A stretch of 64,000 bases of DNA from Salinimonas lutimaris (GCF_005222225.1 NZ_CP036536.1:2752001-2816000); one strand, 5' to 3'; positions 28,151 through 37,705 are shown, counted from the stretch's first letter. Program-made: numbers and translations. The notes: a model not told the origin generated them from the sequence alone.

Positions 28151-30673
28151 CTACATAATTTTACGTAGTAATTCACTGGTATTCAGCGTTAATAGCCGCC
28201 AACATCCTACAGCACCGAGTCCCCCCACAACCAGTGCTCCGACAATCGGTGCAATCAGCCAGTATTCAACGTGCAATGTCGGCGTCATATTGAAAAGCAT
28301 GGTTTGTAGCATATACAGACTCAGCTCGTTAGCCAGCGCCGCCATAAAGCCGGCCACTACACCAATAATGACAAACTCAAACACCACACTGGCTCTTATC
28401 AGACGGCCCTTAGCCCCCAGAGTACGCAATATGGCCAGTTCCTGCTGCCGCTCATCCATACTCGCCTGTACCTGGGCTATCAGCACTAACGAGCCGGCTA
28501 CCAACACCAGGATCAGAATAAACTCAACCGCCAGCGATACCTGATCAACAATGCCCCTGAGCTGATTGATTCTGGCATCCACATCAAACATGGTGACCGA
28601 GGGAAAAGGCTGCATCAGACTGGTTAGCTCAGGCTTTCGCTCTGTTGGCAGGTAAAAACTGGTAATATAGGTAGGATTGAAACTTTGCATCGCGTCGGGC
28701 GAAATAACAAAGAAAAAGTTGGGCTGCATAGATTGCCAGTTCACTTCCCGGAGACTGGTCACCTTAGCCTTCACAATTTCAGAGCCTACATTAAAGGTCA
28801 GAATATCATCCAAAGAGATATCCAGCCGCTCTGCTACCCCACTTTCCACCGACACCTCAAACACATCGTCATGCTCGTTTTGCGCATTGCCATGCCACAT
28901 GCCGGCGGTGATACGGTTTTCTTTTTGCAGCTGGTTACTCCAGGTCAGATTTGCCTCACGCCCCAGACCGTCCCGCCCCTCCCGTGGAGCATCAGATTCT
29001 TCTTTAGTAACTTCAGTATTTACCCGCTCCTCATTCACGGCAACAAAGCGTCCCCGTACCACCGGGTAAAACGCATCTATAGTGACCCCTTGCTGAGCAA
29101 AGCGCTGTTCCAACTTGGGTTGCTGATCGCTGGTAATATTAATTAAAAAGTAGTTGGGCGTGCCCTGGGGGAGTTGCGCCTGCCACTGAGCAATCATGTC
29201 ATTACGCATGACCAATACCACTAACAGCAGCATGATCGTTATTGAAAAACTAATCAGCTGTATACTGTTATCCATGGCCCGCCGGCGAATACGCGCCCAG
29301 GCCAGCTGCCAGGCGCCCATCTTTGCACTGCCTAGCTTACGACCGATACGAATTAGCCCCAGCGTGACCAGCAGTAACGCCGCAACCAGTGCTACGCCTG
29401 AGCCAAACAAGATAGCGCTGATTTTCAGATCCTGCGAATACGCCCACATCAGTAAAAATACCGCGATACCAGATACTGCAAATTGCAGGGTTCGCGAGCG
29501 TAATGAAGCATCCATGTCACGGCGCAATACCCGTAACGGCGGCACAGAAAACAAACGAAGTAACGGGTACATGGAAAACAAGACCGCGCAGACAACCCCG
29601 GTAAATACTGCGATGAGCACCGGCCGGTAATGCCAGACGGTCAGGCTCACTTCTACTTTATCGGCCAACGCACTGACCACCACCTGCTGTATAGCCACGC
29701 CCGCAGCAATACCAATCAGAATGCCCAGAACCGCAATAAAACTGACCTGCAGCATGTAAACCCGCCGGATCATCTGCTGGCTGGCCCCTAAGGTTTTCAT
29801 GATGGCTACCGGATCGTAATGGCGCTGACTGTAGCGCTGCGCGGCAACGGCAATCGACACTGCTGCAAGGACTATTGCCAGCAGACTGGCCAGAAGGAAA
29901 TACTGACCCGCCCTGGCCACCGAGCGTCCGATCCGGGATTCGTCATTGTCGACCGAGCGCCAGCGGTGAACTTCTTCATCCAGGCGGCTTTCAAGCCAGT
30001 CATAGTACTGATTCAGATTAGCCTGTGTGCCAGTGAAATACGCCTTGTAGTTAACCCGGCTGCCTGGCCCGGTAATATTGGCTGACTGCAAATCCGCTTC
30101 GCGGATAAGTACCATCGGGTCGGTACTAAACAGATTAAACCCGGCATCAGGTATCTCCGATAACACCCTGCCTACGGTGAACTGCTGGTCGCCGATTTCT
30201 ATCGTATCGCCGATTGAAATATTCAACAGCTGGAATAGCCGGGAGTCTACCCAGGCCTGGCCGCGCTCCGGCACTTCGGTGGTTTTGCTTTGCTGACCAA
30301 ATGGCGCATCGGCGATCGTAACTTCGCCTTTGAGCGGATAATTTTCATTAACCGCACGAAGATCTGCCAGTGACATGGTATTTTTACCAAACACCATTGA
30401 GCGGGTCTGGGTTTGCCGAGCGGTCTCCAACGACTCAGAACGCGCAGCCATCAGCCAGTTTTCATCAATGGGCTGGCTGGCACTTAACTGACGGTCGGCA
30501 GCCAGAAAAGCGGCTGAGCGTTCGGTCAGCGCGCCCTGTAAACGTTCACTAAACAAGGAGAGCGATAATACCGCTGCGACCGATAAAATAATCGCAGCCA
30601 GAATAATGGTGAGCTCACCACGGCGGGCTTCGTGTTTAAACAACCGCCAGGCCAGACTGACAACTTTACCCAT
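28151..30673 (-). CDS. ybbP: ABC transporter permease YbbP (FtsX-like)
   Basis: Large permease of 840 residues containing two FtsX domains. There is a helix at the N-terminus (about 20-40), a periplasmic part, three helices with the EPVAIMKTLGAS-like segment (DPVAIMKTLGASQQMIRRVY), a second extracytoplasmic domain, and a final three-helix set with ELAILRTLGAKGRLIRAS. It works with YbbA, probably extracting lipids or lipoproteins; the substrate is unknown. I start at the ATG at 30673, overlapping the ybbA stop by eight bases; the frame extension to 30715 lies inside ybbA. Confidence 0.92.
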   Translation of the reverse strand: MGKVVSLAWRLFKHEARRGELTIILAAIILSVAAVLSLSLFSERLQGALTERSAAFLAADRQLSASQPIDENWLMAARSESLETARQTQTRSMVFGKNTMSLADLRAVNENYPLKGEVTIADAPFGQQSKTTEVPERGQAWVDSRLFQLLNISIGDTIEIGDQQFTVGRVLSEIPDAGFNLFSTDPMVLIREADLQSANITGPGSRVNYKAYFTGTQANLNQYYDWLESRLDEEVHRWRSVDNDESRIGRSVARAGQYFLLASLLAIVLAAVSIAVAAQRYSQRHYDPVAIMKTLGASQQMIRRVYMLQVSFIAVLGILIGIAAGVAIQQVVVSALADKVEVSLTVWHYRPVLIAVFTGVVCAVLFSMYPLLRLFSVPPLRVLRRDMDASLRSRTLQFAVSGIAVFLLMWAYSQDLKISAILFGSGVALVAALLLVTLGLIRIGRKLGSAKMGAWQLAWARIRRRAMDNSIQLISFSITIMLLLVVLVMRNDMIAQWQAQLPQGTPNYFLINITSDQQPKLEQRFAQQGVTIDAFYPVVRGRFVAVNEERVNTEVTKEESDAPREGRDGLGREANLTWSNQLQKENRITAGMWHGNAQNEHDDVFEVSVESGVAERLDISLDDILTFNVGSEIVKAKVTSLREVNWQSMQPNFFFVISPDAMQSFNPTYITSFYLPTERKPELTSLMQPFPSVTMFDVDARINQLRGIVDQVSLAVEFILILVLVAGSLVLIAQVQASMDERQQELAILRTLGAKGRLIRASVVFEFVIIGVVAGFMAALANELSLYMLQTMLFNMTPTLHVEYWLIAPIVGALVVGGLGAVGCWRLLTLNTSELLRKIM

Positions 30674-31358
30674 TACTGGCCAGCTCCTGTTGTAGCGCGC
30701 GCTCGCTAAGCTCACCCGCCTGCATGGTTAACTGACGATCGCAGCGTAACGCCAGCTCATCATCATGCGTGACCAGCACCAGCGTCGTGCCCAGGTCCTT
30801 GTTCATTTTAAACAGCAGTTTTTCAATTTTGTCACTGTTTGCCGCATCCAGATTCCCCGTAGGCTCATCAGCAAATAATATTCTGGGCTCGCCAATAAAT
30901 GCCCGGGCGATGGCAACCCGCTGCTGCTCACCGCCAGACAATTGATTGGGATAATGATTAGCCCGATGACCCAGCCCGACCTGCTCAAGCACAGCCCGGG
31001 CTTTTTGCCGCGCGTTCTCAAGCCCGGCAATTTCTGCCGGTAGCATCACATTTTCGATGGCTGTGAGACTTTGTACCAGCATAAAACTTTGAAAGATAAA
31101 ACCGATTTTTTCGCCACGTAACTGAGCGCGCTGTTCTTCATCCATACTATGCAGCGGCTCACCATCGAGGAATATTTCGCCCTCGGTGACCTGGTCAAGT
31201 CCGGCAAGCAGACCCAGTAGCGTAGATTTGCCCGAACCGGACGCGCCAACTATAGCCACAGTCTGTCCCTGCTTGACTTCAAAAGAAATGGGTTTAAGAA
31301 TCTCCAGAGGCCCTTCATTCGTAGAAACTGTTTTGGTTAACTGACTGGTCTTAATCAT
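30666..31358 (-). CDS. ybbA: ABC transporter ATP-binding protein YbbA
   Basis: ATPase of 230 residues in the MacB/LolD group: Walker A GASGSGKST near 38, Q-loop FQSFMLV, signature LSGGEQQRVAIARA, Walker B ILFADEPTGNLD and the H-loop VTHD. It forms a transporter with YbbP encoded next in the operon. It is divergent from tesA with only 17 bases between the start codons, an arrangement shared with E. coli. Confidence 0.95.
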   Translation of the reverse strand: MIKTSQLTKTVSTNEGPLEILKPISFEVKQGQTVAIVGASGSGKSTLLGLLAGLDQVTEGEIFLDGEPLHSMDEEQRAQLRGEKIGFIFQSFMLVQSLTAIENVMLPAEIAGLENARQKARAVLEQVGLGHRANHYPNQLSGGEQQRVAIARAFIGEPRILFADEPTGNLDAANSDKIEKLLFKMNKDLGTTLVLVTHDDELALRCDRQLTMQAGELSERALQQELASNG

Positions 31359-31375
31359 AAGGAGCTACCGCCGTC

Positions 31376-32041
31376 GTGTTTTTTAATCAATGTCGTCATC
31401 ATATTTTCAGCATTTCTTTTATCTTATTGTTACCGTTACTGTTGCTGGCAGATCAATCGGTTGCCGCGTCACAACCGCAGCCGGACGAGAAGCCAACCTT
31501 GCTAGTTGTGGGTGACAGCCTGAGTGCCGGTTATGGATTACAACAGCACGAGGGCTGGGTCAGTCTGCTGCAAAAGCGCTGGGCTGATGCCTCGCACCCC
31601 ATTCAGATTGTTAATGCCGCCATCAGTGGCGAAACCACTGATGGCGGACTGGCCCGTTTACCGCGATTACTGGAGCAGCATCAGCCAAGCCACGTACTGA
31701 TTGAGCTGGGCGGTAATGATGGCTTACAAGGCCATCCGGTTAACAAATTAAAAGCCAACCTGATTAGAATGGTTGAGCTGGCCAAACAGGCCGGTGCCCG
31801 GGTGTTTTTGCAGGATATGCAAATTCCCTCCAATTACGGCAGGCGTTACACCACCATGTTTGCAGACACCTTTGATGAGGTTGCCCGGGAACAGGATATT
31901 TTACTGGTTCCGTTCTTTTTACAGGACATGGCGCTTAACAAAGATTTAATGCAAAAAGATGGTATTCACCCAAACCATGAGGCCCAGCCATTAATTGCAG
32001 ATTTCATGGATACCCGGTTAAAGCCGCTTATCCTTGAATAA
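31376..32041 (+). CDS. tesA: Arylesterase / acyl-CoA thioesterase I (lysophospholipase L1)
   Basis: Periplasmic SGNH hydrolase of 221 residues. A signal peptide (about 1-31) precedes the block I motif GDSLSAGYG with nucleophile Ser. Block III GGNDG and block V DGIHPNH supply the oxyanion Asn and the catalytic Asp and His. TesA hydrolyses acyl-CoAs, lysophospholipids and small esters. The start is GTG at 31376 with AAGGAG about 12 bases upstream, a long spacing, so the exact start is less certain. Confidence 0.93.
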   Translation: MFFNQCRHHIFSISFILLLPLLLLADQSVAASQPQPDEKPTLLVVGDSLSAGYGLQQHEGWVSLLQKRWADASHPIQIVNAAISGETTDGGLARLPRLLEQHQPSHVLIELGGNDGLQGHPVNKLKANLIRMVELAKQAGARVFLQDMQIPSNYGRRYTTMFADTFDEVAREQDILLVPFFLQDMALNKDLMQKDGIHPNHEAQPLIADFMDTRLKPLILE

Positions 32042-32044
32042 CAA

Positions 32045-32078
32045 AAAGCCGCTTTACTCAGCTAAAGCGGCTTTATTT
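32045..32078. terminator. Bidirectional terminator between tesA and the amidohydrolase gene
   Basis: AAAGCCGCTTTA pairs with TAAAGCGGCTTT around CTCAGC. A T-rich tract follows on the plus strand (ATTTTTA) and TTTTTG on the minus strand. It serves the two convergent genes. Confidence 0.88.
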
Positions 32079-33365
32079 TTACTGCGCTGGAATAATGTAA
32101 TGAGACGTGGGTTTGTCACTTTGTTTATACAGCGCTTTGTACCGATCTCTTAGTAGGGTCTGACGGCTTTGCATATCAATGGCCTCCCCGTTAATAAAGA
32201 CCTGCTCAGCATATTCGGTCACCTGAAGCGGATCGCCGCTCCAGATAACTACGTCACCACGCATGCCGGCGGCCAGCGCACCGATGGTATCCTGCATGCC
32301 CAATATGCTGGCCGGAGCACTGGTGATGCTGGCAATACCAGCCGCATGGGATAGCCCATTAGCAACCGCATTGCCCGCATGTTGTGTGGCCAGACGAATA
32401 TTGTGTGTTTCCATGCCAATCGCCACGGTAACACCGGCTTTTTCAAGACGGCCGGCATTTTCCAGCGTGGCTCCCAGTGCCTCAAAACTTGATGGCAGGT
32501 TATGCTCGGGGTTCAGAATCACCGCAATATTATTGTTTGCCAGCTTATCGGCTACCCGCCAGGCTTCTGCGGCGCCCATAAGTACAATGCGTATGTCTGG
32601 GTACTGCTGTTTTAAGGTTAGAATTTGCAGGATATCGGCTTTGCGATCCGCTTCCAGTATCAGCGGCATCTTGCCGTTAATAATGTTTTGTAGCGCCGGT
32701 ATATCAGCCCGAGTGGTCAGGCCGTACCACTGCTCCGCCGGCCCTGGTATCTTACTGATTTGCGCAGCCTCGCTGAATAGCTGGTTAAGCGTAACCCATA
32801 ATGCCGCCCGGGAGCCGCCAGTCTGCTCAGCCGCGTGGCCGGTAAGATCCAGCACCGTAAACGCCCGGGGACGAAGTACCGGCTGGTCGCCCTGCAAGGT
32901 AATAACACTGCCCTGCCCGTGAAACAGATAATCGGTGTAGGAAATCGTTGTGGCAGCAGAGGTCACCCCTTCGATGCGAGACACATCAAGCAAGGTGGAG
33001 TCAGGATTAATTGCATAGCTGACATCAAATGCCAGGCCGGTATTAGATAGCTGGGTTTTATCGACCGACGCATCGACGACCCCGGCCCAGGACTCAACCT
33101 CAACCAACCCTAATGAGGTCATTGCCCCGACCAGACCGGGTGTGACCACTTTGCCGGTGGCATCAATAGTTTGGTAGCCATCCGGCACATTGATAGTCTC
33201 AGTCACTTTTTCGACCTTGCCGTCTTTCAGCAGTAGCATGCCGTTTTCAATAACGCCCTGGTTAGTCTGGGTATAAATGGTGCCACCGGTGATCGCAATA
33301 TTCTGAGCCTGAGCTGCCATGGTTATCGCAAGAGTGGTTAGTGTGGTGATCAGGGCCTTTTTCAT
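32079..33365 (-). CDS. Exported amidohydrolase-fold protein lacking the canonical metal-binding motif
   Basis: Protein of 428 residues with a signal peptide (1-20, ending AQA) and an amidohydrolase-like architecture: N-terminal beta-sandwich (GGTIYTQTNQGVIENGMLLL), barrel, and C-terminal return (GALAAGMRGDVVIWSGDPL). Where active members have HxH after VTPG, this one reads VTPGLVGAMTSLG. The later metal histidines also seem absent (LILEADRKADI in place of a His-containing strand). It may be a non-catalytic partner of the intact enzyme encoded just upstream, whose stop overlaps this start (ATGA). Confidence 0.82.
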   Translation of the reverse strand: MKKALITTLTTLAITMAAQAQNIAITGGTIYTQTNQGVIENGMLLLKDGKVEKVTETINVPDGYQTIDATGKVVTPGLVGAMTSLGLVEVESWAGVVDASVDKTQLSNTGLAFDVSYAINPDSTLLDVSRIEGVTSAATTISYTDYLFHGQGSVITLQGDQPVLRPRAFTVLDLTGHAAEQTGGSRAALWVTLNQLFSEAAQISKIPGPAEQWYGLTTRADIPALQNIINGKMPLILEADRKADILQILTLKQQYPDIRIVLMGAAEAWRVADKLANNNIAVILNPEHNLPSSFEALGATLENAGRLEKAGVTVAIGMETHNIRLATQHAGNAVANGLSHAAGIASITSAPASILGMQDTIGALAAGMRGDVVIWSGDPLQVTEYAEQVFINGEAIDMQSRQTLLRDRYKALYKQSDKPTSHYIIPAQ

Positions 33366-34801
33366 TGTGCTTCTCCTTCCACATGCTGCCCAACTTCAAA
33401 ATCGCTTACAGGCCAGCTGGCCGGATCGTTCAGGTTAAACGCCAGGCCGCCGTCAATATAAACGCGCTCGGCTTTGGTATAGGTAGAAAACGGATTGCCA
33501 TTCCACAACACTAAATCGGCATTTTTGCCAGCTTCAAGTGAACCAGTTTTGTCATAAATACCCAGGGATTTGGCAGGATTTGCAGACAGCCAGGTCCAGG
33601 CTTCTGCCAGGGTGAAGTTAAGGCCGGCGCGATTGCCGTCGGACCAGGCTTTGGCGGCTTCCTGATTAAGTCGCTGAATACCCAGCTCACTGTCGGAGTG
33701 AACAATAGCACAGGCACCAGCACTGGCTACCATGGGTATGTTTTCGCGAATACCATCATAGGCCTCCATTTTAAACCCCCACCAATCGGCCCACAGCGAC
33801 GAACACACATTATTTTCTTGCAGTTTATCAGCAATTTTGTAGGCTTCTACGGCATGATGAAATGCGCTGATCTGGTAGCCAAATTCTTTCATCATGTCCA
33901 TCATGGTGACCATTTCGTCAGCACGGTAGCAATGCATATGGACCAGAATATCGCCTTTGAGCACTCCTGCCATAGTTTCCAGATCCAGATCCCGTTTCGG
34001 CGGTGTGGACGTTTTACCGGCGCTGATTTCCTGTTCGTACTTTTCCCATTTGGCAATATAGTCCTGGGCGTCAGACCACGCCTGACGATATCCGCGCACA
34101 TTGCCCATGCGGGTCATCGGGCCGCCTTTCTGACCATAAACGCGCTTGGGATTTTCACCGCAGGCCATTTTCATGCCGTAAGGCGCATCGGGAAACTTCA
34201 TATCCTGCATAGTTCGGTTTGGTACGTTTTTCAGCACCACTGAACGACCGCCAAACAAATTAGCTGAGCCAGGCAGAATTTGCAGGGTGGTGACACCACC
34301 GGCCAGCGCTTTTACAAAACCGGCGTCCTGAGGCCACACCGAATGTTCGGCCCACACCCCCGGGGTTACCGGCTTAGTCATTTCATTACCATCCGATAAT
34401 GAACCAATAGAGGGTGATGGATATACGCCCAGGTGACTGTGATTATCAATAATGCCCGGTGTTACCCATTTGCCCTGCCCATCAATGATTGTGGCGTTAG
34501 CCGGATAATCCACAGTGCTGCCAACAGCTACAATTTTTCCTTGTTTAAAAAAGAGCATGCCTTTGTCAATTTGCTGACCGGTGCCATCCACAATCGTCAC
34601 ATTGGTGATTACCGTGGGCTCACCCTCGATAGGCGAATAAGTACTTGGATACGGGTTGGGATTTGCCCCTAAAAAGGTATTTTGCGTATCAGAGGCAGCT
34701 GTTGCGGTTTTGTCAGGCGACTGCGTAGACTGGCAGCCAGCCATAAAAACCGGCAGCAGGCAAGCCAGTAGCCTGGCTGTACGAAAGCGGAAGTTTGCCA
34801 T
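33362..34801 (-). CDS. Lipoprotein amidohydrolase with intact metal site
   Basis: Amidohydrolase-superfamily protein of 479 residues. A lipoprotein signal ends at Cys23 (VFMAGC), so it is probably membrane-anchored and periplasmic. Metal ligands are visible: DNHSHLG (HxH) after VTPGII, then HMHCYRADE, SAFHHAVEAY and the Asp of IVHSDSE. The C-terminal GSLEAGKNADLVLWNGNPF return is typical of imidazolonepropionase-like members. The substrate, probably a cyclic amide or a peptide, is unknown. It is operonic with the motif-less paralogue downstream. Confidence 0.88.
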   Translation of the reverse strand: MANFRFRTARLLACLLPVFMAGCQSTQSPDKTATAASDTQNTFLGANPNPYPSTYSPIEGEPTVITNVTIVDGTGQQIDKGMLFFKQGKIVAVGSTVDYPANATIIDGQGKWVTPGIIDNHSHLGVYPSPSIGSLSDGNEMTKPVTPGVWAEHSVWPQDAGFVKALAGGVTTLQILPGSANLFGGRSVVLKNVPNRTMQDMKFPDAPYGMKMACGENPKRVYGQKGGPMTRMGNVRGYRQAWSDAQDYIAKWEKYEQEISAGKTSTPPKRDLDLETMAGVLKGDILVHMHCYRADEMVTMMDMMKEFGYQISAFHHAVEAYKIADKLQENNVCSSLWADWWGFKMEAYDGIRENIPMVASAGACAIVHSDSELGIQRLNQEAAKAWSDGNRAGLNFTLAEAWTWLSANPAKSLGIYDKTGSLEAGKNADLVLWNGNPFSTYTKAERVYIDGGLAFNLNDPASWPVSDFEVGQHVEGEAQ

Positions 34802-34907
34802 TTGTGTTTCCTAGCGTTAGGTATTGTTATTAACAGCATAGTTAATGCTACTTTTATTCTAGGTTAACGCTACTTTAAGCAAATGGCTAAAAGAAGTTAG
34901 TTTACGA

Positions 34908-35858
34908 TTAAGCGACGTACTCTTGCGAGGACTGACGATTTAGCACCGCCACAATCTCGTCAGCTTTGTTTAACCGGCGAATATCATTGAACAGGAGTTC
35001 CGCCTGCGGGTACTGACGCTTTAAATAACCACACCACTGTTTGATTCGATTGGGATAATACCGGCCTTTATCACCGTAAATCTCATAGCCGGAATATTTG
35101 ATCAACAAACTGGCCAGTTCCGGCCAGGACATAGGGGCCTGCCCCTGCTTGATGCACTGTGCCAGATTAGGCAGAGCCAGTGCACCGCGGCCAATCATGA
35201 TATCATCGCAGGCTGATTCCAGGCGACAGCGCTGGGCATCTTCGGCACTCCAGACCTCACCATTCGCTATCACCGGCAAAGACACCTGCTGCCTGATACG
35301 AGCAACCCAGTCCCAGTATGCCGGCGGACGATACCCCTCAGTTTTGGTTCTGGCATGCACCACCAACGACGAAGCGCCGGCTTCATCAATAGCCCGGGCA
35401 TTATCCAGCGCCAGCGATTTGTCCTCAAATCCAAGCCGAATTTTGGCCGTCACCGGAAACTGGACAGGCACTGCATCACGCACCGTTTTGACAATGTTGT
35501 ACAAGGTTTCTGTTTCTTTGAGCAGAACCGCCCCGCCCTTACTTTTATTCACCGTTTTTGCCGGACAGCCAAAATTCAGGTCCACACCGGGTGAACCTAA
35601 CTCTACTGCCATCAGCGCATTTTCTGCCAGCCACTGCGGATGCTGGCCTAATAACTGGACTCTTACCGGCACACCAGAGCGGGTCTTGCCCCCGTTATGC
35701 AGTTCCGGACACATCCGGTAAAATGTTTTTGCCGGTAGTTTCTGATCCACCACCCGGACAAATTCTGTGACGCATAAATCGAACCCGCCGATCTCAGTCA
35801 ACATTTCCCGCATAAGATGATCAACAACGCCCTCCATCGGGGCCAGCATAACCTGCAT
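34908..35858 (-). CDS. dusC: tRNA-dihydrouridine(16) synthase DusC
   Basis: FMN- and NADPH-dependent enzyme of 316 residues that reduces uridine 16 in the tRNA D-loop. MLAPMEGVVDHLMR at the N-terminus binds FMN; the catalytic Cys is in LNFGCPAKTVNKSKGGA; KIRLG and VVHARTKTEGY follow. The phosphate-binding IANGEVWS and GRGAL are near residues 200-225. The sequence fits DusC rather than DusA or DusB. The gene appears monocistronic. Confidence 0.94.
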   Translation of the reverse strand: MQVMLAPMEGVVDHLMREMLTEIGGFDLCVTEFVRVVDQKLPAKTFYRMCPELHNGGKTRSGVPVRVQLLGQHPQWLAENALMAVELGSPGVDLNFGCPAKTVNKSKGGAVLLKETETLYNIVKTVRDAVPVQFPVTAKIRLGFEDKSLALDNARAIDEAGASSLVVHARTKTEGYRPPAYWDWVARIRQQVSLPVIANGEVWSAEDAQRCRLESACDDIMIGRGALALPNLAQCIKQGQAPMSWPELASLLIKYSGYEIYGDKGRYYPNRIKQWCGYLKRQYPQAELLFNDIRRLNKADEIVAVLNRQSSQEYVA

Positions 35859-35933
35859 AACTGTGTTTATTCCGCTTCAAAAATTGGCGGCGAAGTGTAC
35901 CAAATTGAGGTGGGGCGCGCTAAGAAAATGCGT

Positions 35934-36116
35934 TTATGAAGAGGCTTTTTCGCGTAAAGCGCATTGATGAATAATCATATGTTTTTGCCTATTGCTGAAC
36001 TGCTGCCATTTTATAATTTCATCAATATGCCGGTGACAACCCGCACAGATTTCTTCATCAGACAGTTTACAGTAGCCAATACAAGGGCTTAAAGAATGAG
36101 GTTGGTGATCAGGCAT
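35934..36116 (-). CDS. DUF1289 domain protein
   Basis: Sixty-residue protein whose core SPCIGYCKLSDEEICAGC carries the four cysteines typical of DUF1289, probably binding a metal ion, followed by the EIIKWQQFSN motif. The longer frame (to 36218) lacks family similarity at its N-terminus, so I start at the ATG at 36116. It overlaps the stop region of the small gene at 36109 by eight bases. Function unknown. Confidence 0.85.
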   Translation of the reverse strand: MPDHQPHSLSPCIGYCKLSDEEICAGCHRHIDEIIKWQQFSNRQKHMIIHQCALREKASS

Positions 36117-36270
36117 GTTCAGAGGTAACCGGTGTATAGGATTGCCAGATACAGACATACACGCCAAACAGCCCCCGGAGGTACTGTTCAAACTCGTCGC
36201 GACTGGAAGTCTGGACACTCACTAATTGTTGTTTAATGCCGGTATACACCAGCGCAGTAAATTCATACAT
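36109..36270 (-). CDS. Small hypothetical protein coupled to the DUF1289 gene (53 aa)
   Basis: An ATG at 36270 opens a 53-codon frame (MYEFTALVYTGIKQQ...) that ends within the first codons of the DUF1289 gene. GAGG lies eight bases upstream, inside a hairpin. The ATGCCTGA overlap implies translational coupling. The protein is too short to classify and no family is recognised. It fills what would otherwise be an unexplained gap. Confidence 0.5.
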   Translation of the reverse strand: MYEFTALVYTGIKQQLVSVQTSSRDEFEQYLRGLFGVYVCIWQSYTPVTSEHA

Positions 36271-36274
36271 CGCT

Positions 36275-36298
36275 AAGGCCTCTGTTCATTGAGGCCTT
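36275..36298 (-). other. Hairpin holding the ribosome-binding site of the 53-aa gene
   Basis: AAGGCCTC and GAGGCCTT form an eight-base-pair stem with loop AATGAACA (minus-strand reading). The second arm contains the GAGG that would serve the ATG at 36270. There is no T-run, so it is not a typical terminator; masking of translation is possible. Confidence 0.45.
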
Positions 36299-36347
36299 CA
36301 CTATACATTTGGACGTCTATACATTCAAACGTCTATACGCATATTTG

Positions 36348-37262
36348 TTATAAACGCGTGGCTAGCAAATAATCTAATCCACCCACGATGGCGGCAACCT
36401 GTGCTTCATTGCATATTTCAGCTGTGGCAGACGGGCTGTCCGGATAGACCTCTGTGGTGGTGACAAATTCAGCGTCTGTCATTCCGCCGCACAGGTGCAG
36501 TGATTTTTTGTCATAGCAAATCACTCCCTCAGACTGAATTGGCTCACCAATCAGTCGCCCTGACTCATCCGCCGGTGCAATGTGGGTGACTTTTCTGACC
36601 GATTCAATTACCGCCTGCTGAAAATCCATTTTTGGATTTGCAGTATTGGCTACCGTGTAAAAACCATCAGGAATTTGCCAGATATCGTGGGTAACGCCAT
36701 CCCTTGCGGCTAATGCCGGACGAAATTCGCTGTTGTCAGTGTCTGTCGTTTCATGCAAATCAATGTGCATCAACAGTGGCGTATTTAAAGACGCGATAAA
36801 GTCCATTACCTGGGCAGATTCTGGTGCCGGGCTATTGGTAAAAAAGGACCGGTTTGGATCCATGGCAGCCTGATTCCAGCGGTTAATAGTTTCATAACCC
36901 CACGGGCTGATGCACGGCACAACAATGAAATTAAACTGTGAGGAGTAACGCTGAATATCATGATTGATAAAACGCAGAGCGCCTTGCACACCGCTAGTTT
37001 CATAACCGTGTACACCACCGGTGATGAGCACAGTCGGTTTAGACTGTACCATCGGCTCGCTGATGATGGCATAGAGCGGATAGCGCGGTTCATCGTAAGG
37101 CAGAGCACCGTATTGCGTTATGGAAAATCCGCTCAATTCATCGGGAATTTTTGCCAGGACTTCTTCAGAATAACTGCGCACAGTCTTCTGGTTTTCAAGC
37201 CATTGCTTTTTATGCTCTTCTGTCCAGGGATGGCCCGGTATGCCTATAGGATATTCTTGCAT
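36348..37262 (-). CDS. M14 zinc carboxypeptidase / succinylglutamate desuccinylase-like protein
   Basis: Protein of 304 residues in the M14 metallopeptidase fold. The zinc ligands His85 and Glu88 are in GGVHGYETSG, the substrate-binding MDPNRSF motif follows, the third zinc ligand is probably the His in LLMHIDLHE, and the catalytic Glu is likely in TTTEVYP near the C-terminus. There is no signal peptide, so the protein is probably cytoplasmic. The substrate is not evident. The upstream 120 bases hold its promoter. Confidence 0.87.
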   Translation of the reverse strand: MQEYPIGIPGHPWTEEHKKQWLENQKTVRSYSEEVLAKIPDELSGFSITQYGALPYDEPRYPLYAIISEPMVQSKPTVLITGGVHGYETSGVQGALRFINHDIQRYSSQFNFIVVPCISPWGYETINRWNQAAMDPNRSFFTNSPAPESAQVMDFIASLNTPLLMHIDLHETTDTDNSEFRPALAARDGVTHDIWQIPDGFYTVANTANPKMDFQQAVIESVRKVTHIAPADESGRLIGEPIQSEGVICYDKKSLHLCGGMTDAEFVTTTEVYPDSPSATAEICNEAQVAAIVGGLDYLLATRL

Positions 37263-37383
37263 GGTTATGTAGGATCCTTACTGAAAAAAACATGATCCTA
37301 GCATATCTGTTACTGTAACGCGGAAATGGTCTTATTCAGCTGTAAAGCAGTTTGAACAGCGGTTAATGCTGTTTTACAGACAT

Positions 37384-37409
37384 AAAAAAACCAGCCCGAA
37401 GGCTGGTTT
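37384..37409 (-). terminator. Terminator of the tRNA-Ala/Glu array
   Basis: AAACCAGCC-CGAA-GGCTGGTTT hairpin followed on the minus strand by a T-run, six bases past the CCA end of the last tRNA-Glu. Confidence 0.92.
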
Positions 37410-37415
37410 TATATA

Positions 37416-37491
37416 TGGCGTCCCCTAGGGGATTCGAACCCCTGTTACCGCCGTGAAAGGGCGGTGTCCTAGGCCTCTAGACGAAGGGGAC
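37416..37491 (-). tRNA. tRNA-Glu (TTC), copy 1
   Basis: A 76-base gene including encoded CCA. The acceptor GTCCCCT pairs with AGGGGAC; the anticodon loop CTTTCAC gives TTC; the T-loop GTTCGAATC is standard. It is the last gene of the array in the direction of transcription. Confidence 0.98.
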
Positions 37492-37705
37492 AAAAAACCT
37501 TCTTTCAAAAGCATGGCTTTTGAGATTTTTTGTAAGGCGAATTCACTTTAGTGAATGAGCGACCTTAACCTAAGAACAGTTTATCAAAAGCGGTGCTTCT
37601 GATATTTCAGCGCAAGCAACCGGCTTTATAACTGAAATAATGTTAGACCAGAGAACACTTATGTTCTCAAGCCTATTCCTGGCTACGTACCAGGCAACGC
37701 TAAAA

